A stretch of 15,244 bases of DNA from Candidatus Dojkabacteria bacterium UBA5232 (GTDB lineage Bacteria > Patescibacteriota > Dojkabacteria > SC72): assembly GCA_002409215.1 (NCBI GenBank), contig DHUO01000022.1:16151-31394 (forward strand), in the 5' to 3' direction. Both the position numbers and the translations under genes were made by a program. The notes beneath the pieces are model-generated. The model was given only the letters and a program-made list of their open reading frames with translations. It ran no database searches and was not told where the DNA came from. The stretch's first letter is position 1; each line of letters begins with the position of its first letter. Of this stretch, positions 1-5,558 are shown one piece after another.

Positions 1-527
1 CTAAAGTCATATCTCTGACATCTTGAAAGGATAGTTGGGGGCAGTTTATGTACATCGGTTGTGGCCAAAATGAAAACGACATGTGCTGGTGGTTCTTCCA
101 AAGTCTTAAGGAGCGCATTAAAAGCCTCTGTGGTGAGCATATGTACTTCATCAATGATATATACCTTGTATTTACCCTCTACTGGTGAAAACTCTATCCT
201 CTCTTTTAGCTCTCTAATCTGATCTATTCCTCTGTTTGATGCTGCATCTATCTCCACTAAGTCTAAAAATCTACCATCAGCTATTGCTTTACAATTCTCA
301 CACTCCAAGCATGGATTGCCACTCTTCTTAGGATTCGTGCAGTTAATTGCCTTCGCAAATATTCTTGCTGCTGATGTCTTTCCTGTACCTCGGGAACCAA
401 CAAAAAGATATGCATGTGCTATCTGTTCCTTCTTTACTGCATTTTTAAGCAAGTTAATTACATTATCCTGCCCTATTAATTGGTCGAAGTCTTGCGACCT
501 ATATTTTTGATAGAGTACTGAAGACAT
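1..527 (-). CDS. dnaX: DNA polymerase III subunit gamma/tau, N-terminal part (cut by the window edge)
   Basis: This is the clamp-loader ATPase that loads the sliding clamp during replication. The 175 visible residues begin MSSVLYQKYR. They hold the Walker A loop GSRGTGKT (about 44-51), the inserted zinc-binding cysteines (63, 73, 76, 79), a Walker B segment IIDEVHML and the clamp-loader SRC motif in PTILSRCQ, just before the edge. The order and spacing match bacterial DnaX. The rest of the ATPase lid, the collar and any tau extension lie outside the window. The start is the ATG at 525-527. No Shine-Dalgarno precedes it, and a plausible promoter ends six bases upstream, so the mRNA may be leaderless. 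It lies downstream of mfd on the same strand after a 191-base gap. Confidence 0.95.
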   Translation of the reverse strand, partial: MSSVLYQKYRSQDFDQLIGQDNVINLLKNAVKKEQIAHAYLFVGSRGTGKTSAARIFAKAINCTNPKKSGNPCLECENCKAIADGRFLDLVEIDAASNRGIDQIRELKERIEFSPVEGKYKVYIIDEVHMLTTEAFNALLKTLEEPPAHVVFILATTDVHKLPPTILSRCQRYDF

Positions 528-718
528 GATTACATGCTAGTCTAAATATTGACCCTTGCCAAGGGAAAATTATTTACCCATTCCATTTAACAGACCTGGT
601 CGGCGAGATTAGGTTTACTAGATAAGGAGAAATTCAACAAAAAACGGTTTTTTTAATATCTCTATCGGTCATGCACCCATAGAAAGATTAAAAAACTCAA
701 AAAACACCATCCAAACCC
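528..718. other. dnaX-mfd intergenic region
   Basis: This 191-base stretch has no convincing gene on either strand. It contains a candidate dnaX promoter with a 13-base palindrome and one arm (590-607) of an 18-base inverted repeat whose other arm lies in the end of mfd. It also has an A-run/T-run pair near 637-653. No remnant of the missing Mfd C-terminal domain could be read in the frame continuing mfd, and no tRNA-like structure was seen. Confidence 0.6.
534..562 (-). promoter_or_regulatory. Candidate dnaX promoter with overlapping palindrome
   Basis: Read on the minus strand, TTGGCA (557-562) is followed after 17 bases by TAGCAT (534-539), with the dnaX ATG six bases further on. Initiation seven bases after the -10 element would fall on the A of the start codon, giving a leaderless transcript. 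The -35 lies inside a perfect 13-base palindrome, CCCTTG-G-CAAGGG (553-565), a possible operator. The -10 matches the consensus at only four of six positions, so this is tentative. Confidence 0.35.
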
Positions 719-754
719 TTATCCAACAGGTGAAAACTCGCCGACCAGGTCTGT
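590..754. repeat. 18-base inverted repeat spanning the mfd 3' end
   Basis: The arms are 590-607 and 737-754, perfectly complementary over 18 bases (acagacctggtcggcgag on the plus strand at the left arm). The right arm codes for the TDLVGE segment close to the Mfd C-terminus. The left arm is non-coding and lies beyond the mfd stop. The 129 bases between the arms would be the loop of an RNA hairpin, or an invertible segment. Confidence 0.85.
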
Positions 755-3139
755 AACTGCTTCTGCAAGCATTTGAGAGTATAGGCCATAACCAACTGAG
801 TTAATGGCTCCAGATTGATTCTTACCTAATATATCCCCTGCCCCTCTAATCTCCAAATCCCTGTTAGAAAGGAGAAATCCGGAACCTAACTCTTGCGAGT
901 TCTTTAATGCTTCCAACCTTAAAGCTGAATCCCCTCTTAAAGTATCATAAAGGAAGTATGCATAGGCTTGTACTTTTGAACGCCCTATCCTTCCACGAAT
1001 TTGATACATCTGAGAGAGCCCCAACATAGTTGCATCATCAACAATCAAAGTATTAACGGTCGGTATATCCAAACCATTCTCGATAATGGTGGTACAAAGG
1101 AGTATCTTAGACTCCCCACTCAAAAAAGTTTCCATGTTTTTCGACAAAGTTTGAACACCCATCTGCCCATGGACAATGGTCGTCTTTACATGTGGAAACA
1201 ACTTGTCCAATTTCTCATATACATTCTGTATTGTCTCAACCCTGTTATGCAGAAAGTACACCTGTCCCCCTCTATCCAATTCCTTCTGTATCGCCTCGCG
1301 CACAACATCCCAATTAAACTTCCCAAAATGGTTCAGTATCTCCATTCTTCCACTAGGAGGAGTTGCTAAAACAGAAATATCCCTAATTCCTAACAAAGCC
1401 ATATTCAAAGTCCTAGGAATTGGTGTGGCCGTTAAGGAAAGTACATTCGTATTAAGCTTCTTGCTCTTAATTTTCTCCTTCTGCTTTACACCAAATTTCT
1501 GCTCCTCATCAATCACCAACAACCCTAAATCTTTGAAATGAATGTCATCACTCAAAAGGGAATGGGTCCCAATAATGATATCTACACTCCCATTAGCCAA
1601 ACCTTTAACTATCTCCTGCTTTTCTTTCTCAGTAGCCATCCTTGAAATAGCTTGAATGTTAAACGGTGTATTTTCAAATCTCTTTCTTAAAACAGAAAGA
1701 TGCTGAGATACAAGTACTGTCGTTGGAGCTAGGAGTGCAACCTGCTTTCCTTCATTTGCAACAGCGTACATAGCCCTCATTGCTATCTCTGTCTTTCCAT
1801 ACCCTACATCACCAACCAAAAGCCTGTCCATGGGCTTTCCACTCTGCAAATCATCCACCAACTGTTTAGTTGCAAGTAATTGATCATCTGTATCCTTGTA
1901 TTCAAAATTACTCACAAAAGTATCAAAATCACTTAACTGTCCCTCATCTACTAGAGAAGGTTCAATATTAGATGTTTCTCGCAGGGCATATAGCTGGAGG
2001 AGTTCTTTAGCAATACTCTGAGCCCTCTCCTTGGCGCTTGCAGATATTCTCCTCCAAGCACCACTATTTAAACCTGTCAGTATTGGCTGCGCCTTCCCTG
2101 CACCAATATACTTTGTGAGCTTCTCAGAGGCCGTTAGAGGTACAAGAAGTCTATCCTTCCCCTTGTATGCTATCTGAATGTAGTAGCCACACTCTCTCAT
2201 CTGTATATCCACATACTTCCCAATACCGTGATCTTCATGAACAACGTAATCCCCTGGAATTATTTTCTTCAATATTTCAACAGAACCCGGATCCATACTC
2301 ATGTTCTTACTCCAAAATTCAGAAAGATCTACCTCTCCCAAAACCTCCATATCTGTCAAAACAATTAACTTCCCAGCATTAAACAGAAACCCTCTTTTTA
2401 CAATCTTTGAATATTCAATATCATTTAGATATACATAGTCTATATTCTCCTTTAGCTCATCCTCCACCTCCAAATTATATCTTTCATAGTTGTTGGTTAG
2501 ATAGAGGACTTCATATCCTCTACCCTTAAAATTCTTTATAATCTCATGAACAGCCCTTTTCGAAGAATATATCTCCAGCCCAGGGATTCTCCTAACTCCT
2601 AGATTCACACTCTCTCTACTATCTTCCCCTAAATCAACACTTAATCGCAGTTTTATACTATCTTGATTCTCTTCATTACCTACCAAAAGATCTGAATTGA
2701 GATCAACAAGCACCCTACTCTGCACAGACTCCAGTTTCTTTCTACTCTCACTATCTACTATATCTATACTCTCTATCTCCTCACCAAGAATACTTAATCT
2801 AACAATATTCTTCATACTAAATGGCCAGATGATTACAACATCCCCTAATACTGAGAACTCTCCCTCACTCCATACTCTCTCAACTCTTGTATATCCTAAA
2901 TCTAAAAGAGAATCGATATTAAAGTGCTTACCAACAGAAAGAGATGTTGTATTCTCTTTAATATCTTCATTACTATGGAGGGTTGTGCTTAGCCAAACAG
3001 ATTTATCAAGAAGCTTACCTAAAAACTCCGCAGAGAATTCGTAGTACTGCTCATCTATACCACTCAGAACTTTCTTATCCAATATTTCCTGCTTAATGTG
3101 AGTAGTTTTCTTTATTAATCGCTTAGTGAAATCATTCAT
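719..3139 (-). CDS. mfd: Transcription-repair coupling factor Mfd, compact form without the C-terminal domain
   Basis: Mfd is a DNA translocase that displaces stalled RNA polymerase and recruits UvrA. This copy has 806 residues, against about 1150 in E. coli. A UvrB-like interaction segment (about 78-145, with LGYTRVERV, GEF and the DEIES-like EEIES) is followed by a shortened linker region. The RNA-polymerase-binding CarD/TRCF domain spans about 295-350 (PGDYVVHEDHGIGKY). The RecG-like helicase core carries Walker A GDVGYGKT (443-450), DEEQ (544-547), SLTATPIPRT and QIRGRIGR. The TRG-type motif follows (RDLEIRGAGDILG), and the protein stops right after GYGLYSQMLAEAV. The family's D7 domain (about 150 residues) is therefore absent, and the first UvrB-like subdomain is reduced. 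The ATG lies four bases after the pth stop, without a Shine-Dalgarno, so coupled translation with pth is likely. Confidence 0.95.
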   Translation of the reverse strand: MNDFTKRLIKKTTHIKQEILDKKVLSGIDEQYYEFSAEFLGKLLDKSVWLSTTLHSNEDIKENTTSLSVGKHFNIDSLLDLGYTRVERVWSEGEFSVLGDVVIIWPFSMKNIVRLSILGEEIESIDIVDSESRKKLESVQSRVLVDLNSDLLVGNEENQDSIKLRLSVDLGEDSRESVNLGVRRIPGLEIYSSKRAVHEIIKNFKGRGYEVLYLTNNYERYNLEVEDELKENIDYVYLNDIEYSKIVKRGFLFNAGKLIVLTDMEVLGEVDLSEFWSKNMSMDPGSVEILKKIIPGDYVVHEDHGIGKYVDIQMRECGYYIQIAYKGKDRLLVPLTASEKLTKYIGAGKAQPILTGLNSGAWRRISASAKERAQSIAKELLQLYALRETSNIEPSLVDEGQLSDFDTFVSNFEYKDTDDQLLATKQLVDDLQSGKPMDRLLVGDVGYGKTEIAMRAMYAVANEGKQVALLAPTTVLVSQHLSVLRKRFENTPFNIQAISRMATEKEKQEIVKGLANGSVDIIIGTHSLLSDDIHFKDLGLLVIDEEQKFGVKQKEKIKSKKLNTNVLSLTATPIPRTLNMALLGIRDISVLATPPSGRMEILNHFGKFNWDVVREAIQKELDRGGQVYFLHNRVETIQNVYEKLDKLFPHVKTTIVHGQMGVQTLSKNMETFLSGESKILLCTTIIENGLDIPTVNTLIVDDATMLGLSQMYQIRGRIGRSKVQAYAYFLYDTLRGDSALRLEALKNSQELGSGFLLSNRDLEIRGAGDILGKNQSGAINSVGYGLYSQMLAEAVTDLVGEFSPVG

Positions 3140-3143
3140 ATGT

Positions 3144-3704
3144 CTAAAGAAGTATCTCTAAAAGGAGTGATTTAGCAGATTCTTCTAGAACTTCGTTTAA
3201 TATCATCTGTTCATCTTCTGTGAATTTCATTAATACAAAATCCTCCCCAGAGATATGCTTATTCGTTCTACTTTCAATACCTATTCTTAATCTAAAGAAA
3301 TCTTTTGTTTTTAACCTATCCTCAACATCTTTTACACCGTTGTGTCCGTGTGGTGATTTCCCGTGTTGTAGTTTGTATTTTCCTAAAGCTAAATCTAAAT
3401 CATCATGAATTAGTATTAGGTCTTCTGCTACATCTATATCGTATTTTTTAACTATCTTGCCAACTGCTTGTCCTGAATTATTCATATATGTCAAAGGTTT
3501 TTGAAGTATGGCAATTACCTTAGAACCTTTTTTAAGAAAAGAGAGTTGAGACATGAATGTTTTTTCTTCTTCCCACTCTGTTACGGTATATTCTTTCTGA
3601 AAAAGGAATTTTTCTCTTAATATGTCTAGAAAAAGGAATCCTGTATTATGTCTTGTTTTATTGTATTTTGTTCCTGGATTGCCTAGTCCTGTTATTAGTT
3701 TCAT
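3144..3704 (-). CDS. pth: Peptidyl-tRNA hydrolase
   Basis: Pth cleaves the ester bond of peptidyl-tRNAs released from stalled ribosomes and so recycles tRNA. The 186 residues match bacterial Pth in length. Visible motifs are GLGNPG at the N-terminus, the catalytic His in RHNTG (His19), the tRNA-contacting KPLTYMNNSG (69-78), the catalytic-site Asp in HDDLD (Asp101), and HGHNGVKD (119-126), equivalent to the GGHNG loop of other family members. It is the first gene of a pth-mfd unit and diverges from the plus-strand nuclease-like gene at 3828. A TATAAT box ends eight bases before the ATG and there is no Shine-Dalgarno, so the transcript probably has almost no leader. Confidence 0.97.
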   Translation of the reverse strand: MKLITGLGNPGTKYNKTRHNTGFLFLDILREKFLFQKEYTVTEWEEEKTFMSQLSFLKKGSKVIAILQKPLTYMNNSGQAVGKIVKKYDIDVAEDLILIHDDLDLALGKYKLQHGKSPHGHNGVKDVEDRLKTKDFFRLRIGIESRTNKHISGEDFVLMKFTEDEQMILNEVLEESAKSLLLEILL

Positions 3705-3712
3705 CTGATTTT

Positions 3713-3718
3713 ATTATA
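3713..3718 (-). promoter_or_regulatory. Consensus -10 box for pth
   Basis: A perfect TATAAT is read on the minus strand, separated from the pth ATG by only eight bases (AAAATCAG). Initiation would fall at or within about two bases of the start codon. No good -35 hexamer is visible at 16-18 bases. Confidence 0.55.
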
Positions 3719-3827
3719 CCTTATATTTAGGAAAGTGTGTTTTGGAATATTCATAAATAGTTAATCTCCCGTTCATTTTTATATCTTAGAATGATGATAG
3801 GAGATAATTTTGTGAGAAGGGATAAAG

Positions 3828-4313
3828 ATGAAAAAGAAAAGCAATATTATTCTTGATTATAATCCCAGACTCAAAAAAGAGTATAAAAAGATTAAAACGT
3901 TGAAAATTCCGAAGGACCTTCTTAGAAAACATAAACCTCTAACGAAAGGAAACTCTTACCCTGTAGAACTAACCAAGGCAGAAATTAATCTTATCAAAAG
4001 ATTAGTGTCTATAGAGCCCATACAAGAATTCATAAGGGAAAGAAAAGGGTTTCCTACATATGACTTTTGTTGGAAAGGATGTCAATGGGAAGTAAAAACT
4101 ATAATAGGGAATAACCCCTTATCTGTGAAATATATTATTTGGAGAGCTACTGACCAAAACAAAAGAAATATTATATTAGACACCTCTTTTACGTCAATGT
4201 CACTCTCTGATATTGAAGAACAGGTAATAAAGCATCTAAGTATTAGGAAGAATATGAAAAGAATTGGCAAACTACTACTAGTAAGAGGAAAAACAGTTAT
4301 AAAAATGAAATAA
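3828..4313 (+). CDS. Small orphan protein resembling CdiA C-terminal (PD-(D/E)XK-like) nuclease toxin domains
   Basis: A 161-residue basic protein with no signal peptide or membrane segment. The second half resembles the tRNase-type C-terminal domain of CdiA contact-dependent toxins, also found on some phage and mobile-element proteins. An Asp in FPTYD (Asp79) is followed by a strand and the E-x-K of WEVK (Glu88, Lys90), then a helix with a conserved-looking Gln (ATDQNK, Gln110) and a hydrophobic strand ending in Asp (NIILD, Asp118). This order fits a PD-(D/E)XK-like active site. The first 50 residues are Lys-rich and unrecognised. The ATG is chosen because GAGAAGGG lies six bases upstream. 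It is the only plus-strand gene here, wedged between two housekeeping operons, with no room for an immunity or antitoxin gene beside it. Function is inferred from motif pattern only; an unrelated role is possible. Confidence 0.55.
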   Translation: MKKKSNIILDYNPRLKKEYKKIKTLKIPKDLLRKHKPLTKGNSYPVELTKAEINLIKRLVSIEPIQEFIRERKGFPTYDFCWKGCQWEVKTIIGNNPLSVKYIIWRATDQNKRNIILDTSFTSMSLSDIEEQVIKHLSIRKNMKRIGKLLLVRGKTVIKMK

Positions 4314-4314
4314 A

Positions 4315-4363
4315 GAGAGGAGACCTCGTTTCTCATACCAATAATGAGTGAGTATCTCCTCCA
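4315..4363. terminator. Imperfect hairpin between convergent genes, putative bidirectional terminator
   Basis: An outer stem GAGGAGA/TCTCCTC (4317-4323 with 4355-4361) and an inner stem CTCAT/ATGAG (4332-4336 with 4344-4348) close a seven-base loop. Read on the minus strand, the hairpin is followed by a T-rich stretch, which suits termination of the rpsU-yqeY-ybeY transcript. It also lies directly after the stop of the plus-strand gene at 3828-4313. The internal mismatches keep confidence moderate. Confidence 0.5.
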
Positions 4364-4406
4364 CTATCTATATTATACCATAAATATTTACAGAGACACA
4401 AACTTT

Positions 4407-4850
4407 TTAATCTAAATATTCATATATCTCCTTCAATATCCCCTCCTGCTTTACAAACATTTTTTCTTTCTTTTCTGTTTCTTCTGTGAAGTACTCTTTA
4501 TGATTATACCCTACAACATGCAGTATGCCATGGATGATATTTCGCAGTATATTTTCTACTAATTTGTCTTTTGGGGAGGTTTTAGAAACGTAACATGGAG
4601 CAATGTACACTTCTCCTGCTAATGGCTCTGTTGTAATGGAAAAAGATAACACGTCGGTGACATAATCCTTCTTTCTATACTCTTTATTGAGTGAGTGTAT
4701 ATACTCATCTTCAACAAAGATTATACCCAGCTCTAAAATATTGTATACAGAAAAATGCTTTTGGAGTGTTTTTAATAACTTTGTTTCGGAAAAGGTAATT
4801 TCTGGAATATATTTCTTCAGTATTTCCCAGTTATGTATCTCTATTTTCAT
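4407..4850 (-). CDS. ybeY: Endoribonuclease YbeY (rRNA maturation factor)
   Basis: YbeY is a zinc-dependent single-strand endoribonuclease needed for 16S rRNA 3'-end maturation and ribosome quality control. The zinc triad is clear in HGILHVVGYNH (His107, His111, His117 in the 147-residue form). The family's conserved Arg and TDVLSF stretch (YRKKDYVTDVLSF, about 58-70) precedes it, and GEVYIA matches the usual GDI-I strand. The ATG at 4848-4850 is preferred because the protein then starts MKIEIHNWEI at normal family length. It sits one base after the yqeY stop (TAG-T-ATG), so translational coupling is likely, and no Shine-Dalgarno is visible. An upstream in-frame ATG at 4907 would add 19 residues overlapping yqeY and is less likely. 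Confidence 0.93.
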   Translation of the reverse strand: MKIEIHNWEILKKYIPEITFSETKLLKTLQKHFSVYNILELGIIFVEDEYIHSLNKEYRKKDYVTDVLSFSITTEPLAGEVYIAPCYVSKTSPKDKLVENILRNIIHGILHVVGYNHKEYFTEETEKKEKMFVKQEGILKEIYEYLD

Positions 4851-4851
4851 A

Positions 4852-5295
4852 CTATTGAATGTGTTTTTGTACCATTTCCCTAACAGTATTACCATCTGCA
4901 TTCCCACCTAACTCTTTCATCACAATACCCATTACTTTCCCCATATCTTTCATACCCTCTGGTTTTAATTCATCTATCTTGCTCTTAACTACTTTTTCAA
5001 TCTCCTCTTCACTCATCTGTTCAGGAAGATACTCTTGCAATACTTCTAGTTGATGTTTTTCTCTTTGTAGTAAGTCATCTCTACCCATTTGAGTGTACTG
5101 CACAATTGAGTCCTCTATCTTTTTTACCTCTTTTCGTAGAATCTTCTCCATATCAGCATCACTTAATTCATCTTCTGATGCTACTTGTGCATTCTTAATT
5201 GAAGCCATAGCCATTTTAAGTATATCTACCTTCTCTGCATTACCCTCTTTGGTAGCAGAAAACATATCTTTTCTAAGAGTTTCTATTAAAGACAT
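4852..5295 (-). CDS. yqeY: YqeY-like protein (GatB/YqeY domain)
   Basis: A 147-residue helical protein of the YqeY family, which shares its fold with the tail domain of the GatB amidotransferase subunit and is thought to bind tRNA or assist tRNA-dependent processes. Its exact role is not established. Recognisable features are the N-terminal LRKDMFSATKEGN, the central EVLQEYLPEQMSEEEI (close to the family's Y-P-x-Q-L/M-s-E-E-E) and the C-terminal GGNADGNTVREMV, corresponding to the family's ADG-x-V segment. It lies between rpsU (18-base gap) and ybeY (one-base gap) on the same strand. An rpsU-yqeY neighbourhood is common in bacteria. No Shine-Dalgarno is visible. Confidence 0.92.
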   Translation of the reverse strand: MSLIETLRKDMFSATKEGNAEKVDILKMAMASIKNAQVASEDELSDADMEKILRKEVKKIEDSIVQYTQMGRDDLLQREKHQLEVLQEYLPEQMSEEEIEKVVKSKIDELKPEGMKDMGKVMGIVMKELGGNADGNTVREMVQKHIQ

Positions 5296-5313
5296 TGTGA
5301 TGTGTAGCTAAAA

Positions 5314-5514
5314 TTATCTAGCTCTTCTTGCAGCAGCTCTTCTTCTTCTTTTTCTCTTTGCCCATTCTTTTCTCTTGGCAATTTCAAGATCTGCCTTGTG
5401 GATTCTGTAAGACTTGTTTTTGTATGTTTCTAAGATCTTTTCTCTTAGAACTTCTCTATGAAGTCTTCTTAATGCACTATCTATATTTTCATTAGAATGT
5501 ACGATAACTGACAT
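5314..5514 (-). CDS. rpsU: 30S ribosomal protein bS21
   Basis: bS21 is a small basic protein of the 30S platform, next to the anti-Shine-Dalgarno end of 16S rRNA. The 66 residues include the family start VIVHSNENIDSALRRLHREV and end in an Arg/Lys-rich helix (AKRKRRRRAAARRAR). The length is normal. It heads an rpsU-yqeY-ybeY unit with its own extended -10 promoter. Unlike most genes in the window it has a full-length Shine-Dalgarno (AAAGGAGGT) three bases before the ATG. In Bacteroidia, bS21 helps hide the anti-Shine-Dalgarno and its own gene retains a strong Shine-Dalgarno for feedback. A similar arrangement here is an inference. Confidence 0.96.
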   Translation of the reverse strand: MSVIVHSNENIDSALRRLHREVLREKILETYKNKSYRIHKADLEIAKRKEWAKRKRRRRAAARRAR

Positions 5515-5517
5515 AGT

Positions 5518-5526
5518 ACCTCCTTT
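5518..5526 (-). promoter_or_regulatory. Full-length Shine-Dalgarno of rpsU
   Basis: AAAGGAGGT on the minus strand, three bases before the rpsU ATG, matches the complement of the canonical 16S 3' end essentially perfectly. It is by far the strongest ribosome-binding site in the window, where most start codons have none. Confidence 0.85.
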
Positions 5527-5542
5527 AAATTAATACTTGGGA

Positions 5543-5551
5543 ATTATATCA
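5543..5551 (-). promoter_or_regulatory. Extended -10 promoter of rpsU
   Basis: TGATATAAT on the minus strand is a perfect extended -10 (TGnTATAAT), about 30 bases before the rpsU start. It lies immediately after the end of the upstream surface-protein gene. No good -35 is seen, which is usual with an extended -10. The leader would be about 20 bases and contain the Shine-Dalgarno. Confidence 0.7.
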
Positions 5552-5558
5552 CAATTCT

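Noticed and set aside
637..653. A-run/T-run inverted repeat between mfd and dnaX as a terminator
   Set aside because: The stem is almost only A-T pairs with a two-base loop, so it is not a convincing intrinsic terminator.
3812..3856. Short GTG-started frame before the nuclease-like gene, with GGAG upstream
   Set aside because: Only 14 codons, no conserved features, and it overlaps the main start; could be a leader peptide but nothing supports it.
4082..4336. Minus-strand open frame of 84 codons opposite the nuclease-like gene, considered as an antitoxin or immunity gene
   Set aside because: It is hydrophobic antisense read-through of the plus-strand gene, has no ribosome-binding site and no recognisable family; antisense frames of this length are expected.
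4851..4907. Longer ybeY start at 4907
   Set aside because: It would add 19 residues without family similarity and overlap yqeY by 56 bases. The ATG at 4850 gives the normal start MKIEIHNWE, one base after the yqeY stop.
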